From assembly GCF_040096355.1 (NCBI RefSeq), contig NZ_JBBMEX010000002.1, positions 1 through 64,000 on the forward strand: a DNA stretch of 64,000 nucleotides, given 5' to 3'. The DNA is from Maccoyibacter intestinihominis (GTDB lineage: Bacteria > Bacillota > Clostridia > Lachnospirales > Lachnospiraceae). The notes beneath the pieces were generated by a model. That model was not told the DNA's origin, made no database searches, and was given only the letters and a program-made list of their open reading frames with translations. Position 1 is the first letter of the stretch. Each line of letters begins with the position of its first letter. Both the position numbers and the translations under genes were made by a program. Positions 33,282 to 42,298 of the stretch are shown here, in pieces.

Positions 33282-34178
33282 CTAATGTTTTTCTATTAAA
33301 CGAATGGAGAATTCTTCCGGTGCATCTGAAAAGTCGATCGCATCCATATTTCCGGCAGAATCATATTTTGCATTGTCATACCGGAATGTGGCTCCGTTTT
33401 TTTCTAAATGATAGATGGTACGTTTCAAATAGCGGCAGGAGATAGTCAGTTCTTTAGTGCTGCCGGATGAGAGATTTATAAGTCCATGCAGGGCATCGGA
33501 AAGGTTGTTGCCTGTGTGTGGGAAAGGCAGTGTGAGCTCATCAATTTTTAAATCCAGCATCGTGCGTACCGTCTGTCTGGTCAATCGGGTGATTTCTTCA
33601 AAATTGCCGGTGGCAAGCAGTTCCGGTTTTACCATCCAGGTTCCGCCACAGGCAAGGATCTTTGGATAGTCTAAGAATTCGGTAAGGTTTTGCGGAGTTA
33701 CTCCACCGGTTGGCATAAAACGCATAGTATGGTAAGGAGCTGCAAGAGCTTTGATCATGGACAGTCCACCGGAAGGAACGGCAGGAAAGAATTTTACGGC
33801 ATCTAAGCCCATTTCGATTGCCTGTTCCATATCACTTGGACTTGAGATTCCGGGTGTGATCGGAATATTTTTTTCGATACAGTGGGAAACAACTTTGGGA
33901 TTAAAGCCGGGACTGACAATGAATTTTGCTCCGGCGGCAATGGCACGGTCAGCCTGTTCCGTCGTTAATACGGTACCGGCACCGAGCAGCATATCCGGGA
34001 ACTGATCTGCCATGATGCGTATGGACTCTTCCGCGGCAGGTGTACGGAATGTAACTTCTGCACACGGAAGGCCGCCTTTGGTCAATGCGTCTGCTAATGG
34101 GGCAGCATCGTCTTTGTGATCTATGGCAACCACCGGTACGACACCGATATTTGAGATTTCTTCTAAGATTTGGTTCAT
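33282..34178 (-). CDS. eda: KDPG/KHG aldolase with C-terminal extension
   Basis: Cleaves 2-keto-3-deoxy-6-phosphogluconate to pyruvate and glyceraldehyde-3-phosphate, the exit of the hexuronate route. Residues 1-205 are a full class I aldolase: VVPVVAIDHKDDAAPLADALTKGGLPCAEVTFRTPAAEESI, GAGTVLTTEQADRAIAAGAKFIVSPGF (Schiff-base Lys in the later VKFFPA, about 131) and MPTGGVTPQNL. Normal aldolases stop near 210. Here about 85 more residues follow (LTISCRYLKRTIYHLEKNGATFRYD), which may be a degenerate VOC-like domain. A stem-loop covers its RBS. No KDG kinase gene is in the window. Confidence 0.9.
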   Translation of the reverse strand: MNQILEEISNIGVVPVVAIDHKDDAAPLADALTKGGLPCAEVTFRTPAAEESIRIMADQFPDMLLGAGTVLTTEQADRAIAAGAKFIVSPGFNPKVVSHCIEKNIPITPGISSPSDMEQAIEMGLDAVKFFPAVPSGGLSMIKALAAPYHTMRFMPTGGVTPQNLTEFLDYPKILACGGTWMVKPELLATGNFEEITRLTRQTVRTMLDLKIDELTLPFPHTGNNLSDALHGLINLSSGSTKELTISCRYLKRTIYHLEKNGATFRYDNAKYDSAGNMDAIDFSDAPEEFSIRLIEKH

Positions 34179-34183
34179 AATAA

Positions 34184-34231
34184 TACCTCCTGTTGGAATT
34201 CCTATAAGGTATTAATGTCCGACAGGAGGTA
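34184..34231 (-). promoter_or_regulatory. Stem-loop sequestering the eda ribosome binding site
   Basis: On the minus strand TACCTCCTGTCGG (34231-34219) can pair with CCAACAGGAGGTA (34196-34184), 12 of 13 positions. The second arm contains the Shine-Dalgarno AGGAGG of eda, so translation should be shut when the stem forms. The first arm is a ready anti-SD. It lies between the LacI-like gene and eda. Confidence 0.65.
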
Positions 34232-34252
34232 AAAATATACGAATATCCATGA

Positions 34253-35095
34253 TTAAGATAAAGTCTGGAATACATCACTCGTTCGCATTTTCAAAGAGCC
34301 TTTTACAATGTATTCGTTCTGCGGAGCATCCGGATTGCTCATCAGATAGAAAAGCTGCTGTAATGCTAAATCTACCGTGCGGTGGATCGGTCTGCAGATC
34401 GTATCAAGACTTTTAAAAAGCACTGTGCTGCGGTTTTCCGTAGAAAATCCGGTCAGGGAAAGCGGTGCATCATGCAATTTGTTATATTCATAAATATAAG
34501 GGGCAAGACGTTCCGTTACTTCGATAGAAGCAGCTAAAAGTCCGGTGCAGCCTTTTCCGGTGATGTGCGAAGTCAGATTCTCGATATAGTCGCGGTCTGT
34601 TGTATTACATTCAAAAATCCAGTCCTCGTGAAATCCTTCAGGTGTTGTCTCCATAGCGGCACGATATGCCTGAATGATCTCACGGCTTGTAGAAAATTTA
34701 ATATTCCGGCAGATTAAAGCGGTCTTTGGGTATCCTGAATTTACCAAAGAAAGGACAGCCTGAAATGTTGCAGAGTAATCACTCTCTATGATCGAGGTAT
34801 GTTCGCAGTCCGCAGGTGCGCGGTGGATAAAGACAACAGGTATATTTGGTGCAATGGCATCTGCAAGTTCCCTGTATTCGCTGGAATCGGAAAGAATGAT
34901 GATGCCTTCTGTAGTCCGTCCGAAAAATTCAAGATAAAATCTTTCTTTTTCTAAATCGTGGTTTGTGAGTCCGATCACCAGTTTGTAATCTTTCTGGTAG
35001 AGTTCCTGTTGAAAAAGATCCATAAATGCAGTTGTAAAACTACTTGAAGCATTTGCTAAAATGAGTCCGATTGTACGTCCGGTTCTGTTTTCCAT
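34253..35095 (-). CDS. LacI-type sugar-sensor domain protein lacking an HTH
   Basis: 280 residues that begin directly with the hinge-to-core junction of LacI/GalR regulators (MENRTGRTIGLILANASSSFTTAFMDLFQQELYQ) and continue through a complete type I periplasmic-binding fold (GIIILSDSSEYRELADAI, SIIESDYSATFQAVLSLVNSGYPKTALICRN, GLLAASIEVTERL) to KGSLKMRTSDVF. The usual 50-residue LacI HTH is missing. ATG 35095 has RBS AAAGGTGG, and a TATAAT lies about 40 bases upstream on the same strand, so the short form appears to be the real one. Position before eda suggests a uronate-responsive role, but it cannot bind DNA in the normal way. Confidence 0.72.
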   Translation of the reverse strand: MENRTGRTIGLILANASSSFTTAFMDLFQQELYQKDYKLVIGLTNHDLEKERFYLEFFGRTTEGIIILSDSSEYRELADAIAPNIPVVFIHRAPADCEHTSIIESDYSATFQAVLSLVNSGYPKTALICRNIKFSTSREIIQAYRAAMETTPEGFHEDWIFECNTTDRDYIENLTSHITGKGCTGLLAASIEVTERLAPYIYEYNKLHDAPLSLTGFSTENRSTVLFKSLDTICRPIHRTVDLALQQLFYLMSNPDAPQNEYIVKGSLKMRTSDVFQTLS

Positions 35096-35176
35096 CGGTA
35101 TACCACCACCTTTTCTGTCATTTTGTATATTATAACATGAATTATAAGAAAAATAAATGAAAAACACACAAAAGTG

Positions 35177-35220
35177 TTTACAACCAAGACAAACTTCGTT
35201 ATGATAAGGATATTCTTATC
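35177..35220 (+). promoter_or_regulatory. Promoter with overlapping dyad
   Basis: TTTACA (35177-35182), 17-base spacer, TATGAT (35200-35205), overlapping the inverted repeat GATAAG-GATATT-CTTATC (35203-35220). It drives the degenerate P-loop protein and possibly the CNNM gene. Confidence 0.65.
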
Positions 35221-35258
35221 AAACATCCCGTCCGTCACCAATGATAGGAGGTCATTGG

Positions 35259-35867
35259 TTGGAGGTTGTATTCTGGAGTCCCGCAAGAGGGGGACAGACT
35301 ACAAGAAATATGAAAATCTTAGCAAATATCTACAGAATCCGTTACGGTATGCAGGTACGGACCTTTGAAAATTACGAAGCATATGGAAAGTATCATTTTA
35401 TGGAAAATATGCAAAAACAAAATAGGCAAAAAAAGAAAGGTCATGTCTTTGTGGATTGCAAAAACGACCGGAACCGGCAGGTATGGAGACTTTTTCAAAG
35501 AGCCGATACCGTTGTCATAAATTTTCCACAGGAGTATCCGGTACTTCTGAACTATTTTCAAAATCATCCCCGCATATCGGGAAATATCTTTTATCTTATC
35601 AGCAACAGTCCGTCTGATTCCATGGATAATGAAAAAATATACCGCAGAGTGTTTCGTTTAGAAGCGGAAGAAACAGGGGTTATCCCTTATGACGTGAGAT
35701 TTGAGCATTACTATGCAAAAAATCAGGGGTTTGCCTGTCAAAAATCCGTTATAAAGGGAGAACCCTGTGGAGTAGGGGAAGAGTTTGCAGCTAAAACTTT
35801 TGAAATTGCTGTGAAACTTTTAAAAATGAATTGCGTTTTTGAGGGAGATACGTTATATTATTGCTAA
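35259..35867 (+). CDS. Degenerate MinD/CpsD-type P-loop protein
   Basis: 202 residues from TTG 35259, seven bases after AGGAGG. The start (L/M)EVVFWSPARGGQTTRNMKILANIYRIRYGMQVRTFENY has the shape of a MinD/TadZ-like ATPase (W-S-P...G-x-T-T-x-N-M...A), but the loop reads ARGGQTTR with no P-loop Lys. RADTVVINFPQEYPVLLNYF and ISGNIFYLISNS resemble the later Walker B and switch strands. It is likely a nucleotide-binding scaffold or a dead ATPase; partner unknown. Its stop is 19 bases before the start of the CNNM/CorC gene. Confidence 0.6.
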   Translation: MEVVFWSPARGGQTTRNMKILANIYRIRYGMQVRTFENYEAYGKYHFMENMQKQNRQKKKGHVFVDCKNDRNRQVWRLFQRADTVVINFPQEYPVLLNYFQNHPRISGNIFYLISNSPSDSMDNEKIYRRVFRLEAEETGVIPYDVRFEHYYAKNQGFACQKSVIKGEPCGVGEEFAAKTFEIAVKLLKMNCVFEGDTLYYC

Positions 35868-35886
35868 AGTAAAGGAGAGTGATTTT

Positions 35887-37161
35887 TTGGATTCGAGTGA
35901 GGCGATACGGCTCATAATTCTGGTGGTATTGATTATGCTTTCTGCATTTTTCTCATCGGCAGAGACAGCACTGACCACCGTCAACAAAATACGAATGAGA
36001 AAACTGAGCGATGAGGGCAATGAAAGGGCAAAGACGGTATTAAAGATTACGGAGAACTCAGGAAAGATGCTGAGTGCGATCCTGATCGGAAACAACGTAG
36101 TAAACCTTTCCGCTTCTTCTATTGCAACTACACTGGCAATTGATATGTTAGGCAGTAAGGGAGCAGGAATTGCAACCGGAATTGTAACACTGCTGATCCT
36201 GGTATTTGGTGAGATTTCACCGAAAACAATCGCAACGATCCATGCAGTGCCGATTTCAATGGCATATGCGAATATCATCTATTGGCTGATGAAACTGCTT
36301 ACACCGGTTATTTTTGCCGTAAACCAGATTGCAATGTTCTTCTTAAAGATTTTGCGTGTAGATCCGAATACGGATCAGAATAAGCTGACAGAAGAAGAAT
36401 TGCGTACCATCGTGGATGTTTCCCATGAGACAGGTGTCATCGAAACAGAAGAAAAAGACATGATCAATAATTTGTTTGATTTTGGTGATGCGGAGGCAAA
36501 AGAGGTTATGGTACCGCGTATCGATATGACTTTTGCAGACATCAACAATACCTATGAGGAGCTGATCGAACTGTTCCGAAAGGATAAGTTTACAAGACTT
36601 CCGGTTTATGAGGACAGTACCGATAATGTCATCGGTATTATCAATATGAAGGATCTGCTGCTCTATGATGACAAGGAGACATTCCATATCAGGGATATTT
36701 TAAGAGAGCCGTATTATACTTATGAGCATAAAAATACCGCAGAGCTGTTTATGGATATGAGAAGCTCATCGATCAGTATTGCGATCGTATTAGATGAATA
36801 CGGGGCAACCGCAGGACTTATCACACTAGAGGATTTATTAGAAGAGATTGTCGGAGAGATCCGTGATGAATATGATATAGATGAGGTAGACTCGATCGTA
36901 TGGCTTGGTGACCGCGAGTATGAGGTGCTTGGTTCACAGAATTTAGAAGATTTATGCGAGGAATTAGGACTGAAGTTTGAATCGGAAGATTATGATTCCA
37001 TTGGCGGATATGTGGTCGGCTTACTGGATCATTTTCCAAAGCCGGGTGAGAGCATCACAACGGAGGATGGAGTCAAACTGATCGTCGAGGCAATGGATAA
37101 AAACCGTGTGGAAAAGATACGCTTGATCCTCCCGGAACCGGAGAAAGAAAAAGATTTGTAA
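35887..37161 (+). CDS. CNNM/CorC (HlyC) family transporter
   Basis: A 424-residue membrane protein: CNNM/DUF21 domain with about four membrane segments (residues 5-185; ILVVLIMLSAFFSSAETALTTVNKIRMRKL and LVFGEISPKTIAT), paired CBS domains (about 205-325; EVMVPRIDMTFADIN, RLPVYEDSTDNVIGIINMKDLL) and a C-terminal CorC/HlyC domain (about 345-420; YEVLGSQNLEDLCEELGL, IGGYVVGLLDHFPKPGE). Family members export or sense Mg2+ and similar divalent ions; the old name hemolysin is not informative. Start TTG 35887 behind AAAGGAG. Confidence 0.9.
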   Translation: MDSSEAIRLIILVVLIMLSAFFSSAETALTTVNKIRMRKLSDEGNERAKTVLKITENSGKMLSAILIGNNVVNLSASSIATTLAIDMLGSKGAGIATGIVTLLILVFGEISPKTIATIHAVPISMAYANIIYWLMKLLTPVIFAVNQIAMFFLKILRVDPNTDQNKLTEEELRTIVDVSHETGVIETEEKDMINNLFDFGDAEAKEVMVPRIDMTFADINNTYEELIELFRKDKFTRLPVYEDSTDNVIGIINMKDLLLYDDKETFHIRDILREPYYTYEHKNTAELFMDMRSSSISIAIVLDEYGATAGLITLEDLLEEIVGEIRDEYDIDEVDSIVWLGDREYEVLGSQNLEDLCEELGLKFESEDYDSIGGYVVGLLDHFPKPGESITTEDGVKLIVEAMDKNRVEKIRLILPEPEKEKDL

Positions 37162-37199
37162 AATTGTTGCAAAGAAAGAGTAAAAGTTTTCAAAAAGAT

Positions 37200-37304
37200 T
37201 TGACGTAGGCAAAAAGGTTTGCTATTGTCAAGACGGATATGAAACCCGTTTGCAATAAGACAACGAGACTTTTGTTGTGCAGAGCAGCAGGAGTCTCGTT
37301 TTTT
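37200..37304 (+). promoter_or_regulatory. Promoter and attenuator-like leader before the AI-2E permease
   Basis: TTGACG (37200-37205) and TATTGT (37223-37228), 17 bases apart, start a leader that ends in a classic terminator: stem AACGAGACT/AGTCTCGTT (37262-37270 with 37292-37300) and TTTT. ACAAC/GTTGT (37260-37264 with 37274-37278) can form a competing hairpin. The coding region starts 34 bases later, so transcription would need readthrough, or a short RNA of about 70 nt is made. Confidence 0.6.
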
Positions 37305-37337
37305 AAATCAGAAAAAGAATGAAAAGAGAGGGAATGA

Positions 37338-38495
37338 ATGAAGCCGGAAACGAAGAAAATAGTAACAGCGTTAGGTTTGATCAGTTTTACCGTAGTCATG
37401 TTAGGGATCGCTTTGAATTTTGGAAGCGTATGCCGCTGGATCACGAGGCTGATCGATGTCTTTATGCCGTTTATCATCGGCATTGTATTTGCATTGTTTT
37501 TAAGCGTGCCAATGAACTTCATGGAACGGAAGGTATTAGCAGGAAAACAATTTGATAAAATGAGAAGGACACTGGCTATTTTGATCACACTGGTGCTGGT
37601 ATTCGGCATTATCGGAGCAGTAGGAGCATTGATCGTTCCGCAGCTTACAAAGACTGTCAGCAGCATTGTACAGGCAGTTCCGGGAGCTATGCAGAATCTC
37701 GATAACTATCAGCAGGAGTTATCCGGGAAATTCCCACAGTTTGCAGATACGATCACGAAGGTCAATCTGAGCAGTGAAAGAGTGATCAATGAAGTGATCG
37801 GTTTTTTGAATAACTGGATGAATAATCCGGACAGCTCGGCAATGGCAAAGCTTAGCGGCACGTTAGGAAATATGCTGAACCTGTTTATCGGTCTGATCTT
37901 TGCGATCTATGTATTGGCACAGAAGGAAAAATTAAAACGCCAGACGAAAAATCTGTTACAGGCATATCTTAAACAGCCGGTTTCCGAAACAGTCTGGAAA
38001 GTAGGAAAGCTGACAAGCATCACCTTTCAGAAATTTATTTCAGGCCAGTGTTTAGAAGCCTGCATTTTGGGAACGATGTTTTTTATCACGATGTCAATTT
38101 TTCAAATACCGTATGCACTTTTGATCAGTGTTTTGATCGCAGTCACATCCCTGATCCCGATCTGGGGAGCATTTATCGGATGTATCATCGGCTGTTGCCT
38201 GATCGCGGTAGTGGACCCGATGCGTGCGTTGGGATTTTTGATCATGTTTTTAATCATACAGCAAATAGAAGGCAATCTGATCTATCCTCATGTAGTGGGA
38301 GGTTCCATAGGACTTCCGTCGATCTGGGTATTGGCAGCAGTGACCGTGGGCGGTAAGCTGTACGGCATTGTGGGTATGATATTTTTTATACCGATCTGCT
38401 CTGTATTGTATACACTTCTAAAAGAGAATGTCAGATACCGTTTAAGAAAACAGAAAAATTTAGCAGTTGTTAAGGAGGAAGAAATCAATGCGTAA
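37338..38495 (+). CDS. AI-2E family transporter (PerM/YdiK type)
   Basis: A 385-residue protein with six to eight membrane segments. Family signature regions: LIDVFMPFIIGIVFALFLSVPMNFMERK, ILITLVLVFGIIGAVGALIVPQL, and the conserved C-terminal LISVLIAVTSLIPIWGAFIGCIIGCCLIAV and QIEGNLIYPHVVGGSIGLPSIWVLAAV. Members export small molecules or act as Na+/H+ antiporters; autoinducer-2 export is shown for only a few, so the name is not proof of function. It overlaps pyk by 8 bases and follows an attenuator-like leader. Confidence 0.9.
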   Translation: MKPETKKIVTALGLISFTVVMLGIALNFGSVCRWITRLIDVFMPFIIGIVFALFLSVPMNFMERKVLAGKQFDKMRRTLAILITLVLVFGIIGAVGALIVPQLTKTVSSIVQAVPGAMQNLDNYQQELSGKFPQFADTITKVNLSSERVINEVIGFLNNWMNNPDSSAMAKLSGTLGNMLNLFIGLIFAIYVLAQKEKLKRQTKNLLQAYLKQPVSETVWKVGKLTSITFQKFISGQCLEACILGTMFFITMSIFQIPYALLISVLIAVTSLIPIWGAFIGCIIGCCLIAVVDPMRALGFLIMFLIIQQIEGNLIYPHVVGGSIGLPSIWVLAAVTVGGKLYGIVGMIFFIPICSVLYTLLKENVRYRLRKQKNLAVVKEEEINA

Positions 38496-39906
38496 GACAA
38501 AAATCATCTGTACATTAGGACCGGCAACAGACCGTGGAGATGTGTTAGAACAATTAATTAAAGAAGGAATGAATGTTGCAAGATTTAATTTTTCACATGG
38601 AGACCATGAGGAGCAGCGGGGAAGGATTGAAAAACTCCGCAGTCTCAGAGAAAAATGTGGTCAGCCGGTAGCAGCACTGTTAGATACCAAAGGACCGGAG
38701 ATACGTTTGAGAGATTTTGAAGATAAAAAAGTAATGTTAGAAAAAGGACAGACTTTTATTTTAACCGGAGAAGAAGTATTAGGAAACAAAGAACGTGCAT
38801 CCATTACTTATGAGAATCTGTGGCAGGATGTAACCGTTGGAACAAAGATTTTGATTGATGACGGACTGATCGGGATGCAGGTAGATAAGATTGAAGATAA
38901 GGAGATTTACTGTACGGTTTTAAATGACGGTGCGGTATCAAACCACAAGGGGATCAATGTGCCGGGCATCCATTTAGCAATGGAATATCTGAGCGAGAAA
39001 GACAGACAGGATATCCTGTTTGGAATCCGGGAGGATATGGACTTTGTGGCAGCATCCTTTGTGCGTTCCGCAGATGATGTATTAGAGATCCGCAGACTTT
39101 TAGATGAGAATGGCGGATGGAACATCAATATTATTGCAAAGATCGAAAACGGAGAAGGGGTGGAAAATATCGATTCCATTATCGAAGTTTCCGATGGCAT
39201 TATGATTGCCCGCGGTGATATGGGTGTGGAGATCCCTTGTGAAGAAGTTCCGGTAATCCAGAAGATGATCATAAAGAAAGTTTATAAGGCAGGAAAACAG
39301 GTTATCACGGCAACACAGATGTTAGATTCCATGATGAAAAATCCAAGACCGACAAGAGCAGAGACCACAGATGTTGCGAATGCCATCTATGACGGAACCA
39401 GTGCGATCATGCTTTCGGGAGAGACCGCGGCAGGAGATTATCCGGTGGAGGCACTGCGGATGATGGTTCGTATCGCTGATCGTACCGAGCAGGATATCGA
39501 CTATAAAAAGCGATTTTTCCGCTATGAAAAAGAGGAACAGCCGGATGTTACCGATGCAATCTGTCATGCAACCTGTACCACAGCACATGACCTGAATGCA
39601 AAAGCAGTCATTACCGTTACGAAATCAGGAAGATCGGCAAGAGCAATTTCAAGATATCGTCCGGCATGTCCGATCATCGGCTGTACCATGGAAGAAAAGG
39701 TCAGCAGACAGATCAATCTTTCCTGGGGCGTTTATCCGATCGTAATTAAGGAAGAGAAAAATGTATTTGATCTGTTCGCACATTCTATCGTAGGTGCAAA
39801 AGAACATGGATATTTAGAGTCAGGAGATACGGTAGTCATTACCTCCGGTGTACCGATCGGAAAATCCGGAACAACGAATATGATGAAAGTAGATACCGTA
39901 TACTAA
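38488..39906 (+). CDS. pyk: Pyruvate kinase
   Basis: The last glycolytic step: PEP plus ADP to pyruvate plus ATP. 472 residues, the short form without the extra C-terminal PEP-utiliser-like domain of Bacillus enzymes. N-terminal RKTKIICTLGPAT and NVARFNFSHGDHEE, the ALLDTKGPEIR loop, active-site IIAKIENGEGV and IMIARGDMGVEIPCEEVPVIQK, then PRPTRAETTDVANAIYDGTSAIMLSGETAAG. ATG 38488 behind AAGGAGGAAG. Translationally coupled to the upstream permease and 13 bases before glgP. Confidence 0.97.
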   Translation: MRKTKIICTLGPATDRGDVLEQLIKEGMNVARFNFSHGDHEEQRGRIEKLRSLREKCGQPVAALLDTKGPEIRLRDFEDKKVMLEKGQTFILTGEEVLGNKERASITYENLWQDVTVGTKILIDDGLIGMQVDKIEDKEIYCTVLNDGAVSNHKGINVPGIHLAMEYLSEKDRQDILFGIREDMDFVAASFVRSADDVLEIRRLLDENGGWNINIIAKIENGEGVENIDSIIEVSDGIMIARGDMGVEIPCEEVPVIQKMIIKKVYKAGKQVITATQMLDSMMKNPRPTRAETTDVANAIYDGTSAIMLSGETAAGDYPVEALRMMVRIADRTEQDIDYKKRFFRYEKEEQPDVTDAICHATCTTAHDLNAKAVITVTKSGRSARAISRYRPACPIIGCTMEEKVSRQINLSWGVYPIVIKEEKNVFDLFAHSIVGAKEHGYLESGDTVVITSGVPIGKSGTTNMMKVDTVY

Positions 39907-39919
39907 GGGAGAGAGGAGC

Positions 39920-42169
39920 ATGCAGATGGCAGTCAGTTATCCAAAAGAACTTTCAAAGTGCAGTAATGAGGAGATTTATCTTGCACTCTTAGAACATGTA
40001 AAAAAACTTGCAGCGCAAAAAGCAGGGAAAGATACAGCAGAGAAAGAGAAGAAGAAATTATATTATATTTCTGCAGAGTTTCTGATTGGAAAACTCTTAT
40101 CTAACAATCTGATCAATTTAGGAATTTATGAAGAAGTCCGAAAGGAATTAGAGGATGCGGGAAAATCCCTGTCCGAGATTGAAGAATTAGAACCGGAACC
40201 GTCACTTGGCAATGGTGGTTTAGGAAGACTGGCAGCCTGCTTTTTAGATTCGATTGCAACGCTGGGACTGAATGGCGACGGTGTAGGTCTGAACTATCAT
40301 TACGGACTGTTTCGTCAGGTCTTTGAAAACAATGCACAGAAGGAACTTCCAAATCCATGGATAGAAAAGGAAAGCTGGCTGACAAAGACGGATAAGACGT
40401 ATACGATCCCGTTTGGCGGTTTTTCGGTGCAGTCACGGATGTATGATATTGACGTGACCGGTTATGAGAACCGTACCAATAAACTGCATCTGTTTGACAT
40501 TGAATCTGTAGATGAGGACATTGTAAAAGAAGGGATTTCTTTTGATAAGACAGACATTAAAAAGAATCTGACGCTCTTTTTATACCCGGATGACAGTGAT
40601 GATGACGGACGTATCCTGCGTGTGTATCAGCAGTATTTTATGGTGAGCAATGCGGCAAGACTGATCTTAGACGAGGCAAAAGAGCGTGGCTCGGATATCT
40701 ATGATCTGGCGGATTATGCCGTGATCCAGATCAACGACACACATCCGACCATGGTGATCCCGGAGCTGGTACGGCTTTTGATGGAAGAAGGTCTTTTGAT
40801 AGATGAGGCAATTGACATTGTCCGAAAGACCTGCGCATATACGAATCATACGATTTTAGCAGAGGCATTGGAAAAGTGGCCGATCGGATATTTAGAGAGG
40901 GCAGTACCACAGCTGATGCCGATCATCCGTCAGTTGGATAACCGTATCCGTAAAGAAGTCCGTGATGAAAGTACCTATATTATTCAGGATGGACTGGTAC
41001 ACATGGCAAATCTGGATATCCATTATGGGTTCAGTGTCAATGGTGTGGCATACCTGCATACGGAAATTTTAAAGAACAGTGAGTTGAAAAACTTTTATCA
41101 GCTTTATCCGGAAAAATTCAATAATAAGACCAATGGAATCACGTTCCGCAGATGGCTGCTGCATGCCAATCCGAAGCTGACAGAACTGATTACGGAGCTT
41201 ATCGGAGATGGCTTTAAAAAAGATGCAACAGAATTAGAAAAACTGGCACAGTTTGCAGAGGATGAAGCGGTGCAAACAAGACTCTTAGAGGTAAAGCAAT
41301 CCGCAAAATGCGAGTTAAAAGATTATTTGAAGCGGACACAGAATATTGAGTTAGACGAACATTCTGTTTTTGATATTCAGATTAAGCGTCTGCATGAATA
41401 TAAGAGACAGCAGATGAATGCGCTCTATGTGATTCATAAATATTTTGACATCAAAGCAGGTAATCTTCCGAAGAGACCGATTACTGTAATCTTTGGGGCA
41501 AAAGCAGCACCGGCATATATCATCGCGAAAGATATTATTCATCTGATTTTATGTTTGCAGGAACTGATTGCAAATGATCCACAGGTGTCACCGTATCTGA
41601 AGGTAGTGATGGTAGAAAACTACAATGTGACGGCGGCAGAAAAGCTGATTCCGGCATGTGATATTGATGAGCAGATTTCACTTGCTTCTAAAGAGGCATC
41701 GGGAACCGGAAATATGAAGTTTATGTTGAACGGAGCGGTTACCATCGGGACAATGGATGGAGCAAATGTGGAGATTGCACAGTTAGTCGGCGAGGACAAT
41801 ATCTATATCTTTGGAGAATCTTCTGAGACTGTGATGGAGCACTATGCAAAAGCAGATTATGTGTCAAAAGATTATTATGAAAAAGATGAGGATATCCGGC
41901 GGGCGGTGGACTTTATTGTCAGTGATGAATTAAAACGAATCGGCAATGAAGAATATTTAGAGCGTCTGCATCACGAACTGATCTCAAAAGACTGGTTTAT
42001 GACACTTTTGGACTGGAGAGATTATATGGAGACGAAAGAGCGGATGTTTGCTGATTATGAGGAGCGTTTGAAGTGGGCAAAGAAAATGCTTATCAACATC
42101 AGTCAGGCGGGATTTTTCTCCTCAGACAGAACGATTGCGCAGTACAATGAGGATATCTGGAAGCTGTAG
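39920..42169 (+). CDS. glgP: Glycogen/maltodextrin phosphorylase
   Basis: Releases glucose-1-phosphate from alpha-1,4-glucans using pyridoxal phosphate. 749 residues, shorter than the 800-840 of E. coli and animal enzymes, but usual in clostridia. SLGNGGLGRLAACFLDSIATL and GYGxNYHYGLF-type stretches (GDGVGLNYHYGLFRQ), NDTHPTMVIPELVRLLMEE, and the PLP-lysine motif ASGTGNMKFMLNGAVTIGTMDGANVEI (about 597). RBS GAGAGGAG. With pyk upstream it links glycogen use to lower glycolysis. Confidence 0.95.
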   Translation: MQMAVSYPKELSKCSNEEIYLALLEHVKKLAAQKAGKDTAEKEKKKLYYISAEFLIGKLLSNNLINLGIYEEVRKELEDAGKSLSEIEELEPEPSLGNGGLGRLAACFLDSIATLGLNGDGVGLNYHYGLFRQVFENNAQKELPNPWIEKESWLTKTDKTYTIPFGGFSVQSRMYDIDVTGYENRTNKLHLFDIESVDEDIVKEGISFDKTDIKKNLTLFLYPDDSDDDGRILRVYQQYFMVSNAARLILDEAKERGSDIYDLADYAVIQINDTHPTMVIPELVRLLMEEGLLIDEAIDIVRKTCAYTNHTILAEALEKWPIGYLERAVPQLMPIIRQLDNRIRKEVRDESTYIIQDGLVHMANLDIHYGFSVNGVAYLHTEILKNSELKNFYQLYPEKFNNKTNGITFRRWLLHANPKLTELITELIGDGFKKDATELEKLAQFAEDEAVQTRLLEVKQSAKCELKDYLKRTQNIELDEHSVFDIQIKRLHEYKRQQMNALYVIHKYFDIKAGNLPKRPITVIFGAKAAPAYIIAKDIIHLILCLQELIANDPQVSPYLKVVMVENYNVTAAEKLIPACDIDEQISLASKEASGTGNMKFMLNGAVTIGTMDGANVEIAQLVGEDNIYIFGESSETVMEHYAKADYVSKDYYEKDEDIRRAVDFIVSDELKRIGNEEYLERLHHELISKDWFMTLLDWRDYMETKERMFADYEERLKWAKKMLINISQAGFFSSDRTIAQYNEDIWKL

Positions 42170-42206
42170 AGGAAGTTCAGATTGCTCTTTTCATTTTGAG
42201 GTAAAC

Positions 42207-42235
42207 TTGATATACTGGTATCAATGTCGTATTTA
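42207..42235 (+). promoter_or_regulatory. Promoter of the TPR lipoprotein gene
   Basis: TTGATA (42207-42212), 17-base spacer, TATTTA (42230-42235), about 60 bases before the start codon. Confidence 0.6.
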
Positions 42236-42298
42236 GATATTTCGAATAGAAAGAATAGGGAATACGATGGAAAATAAGAGAGAATCTGGAGAAGCAGA

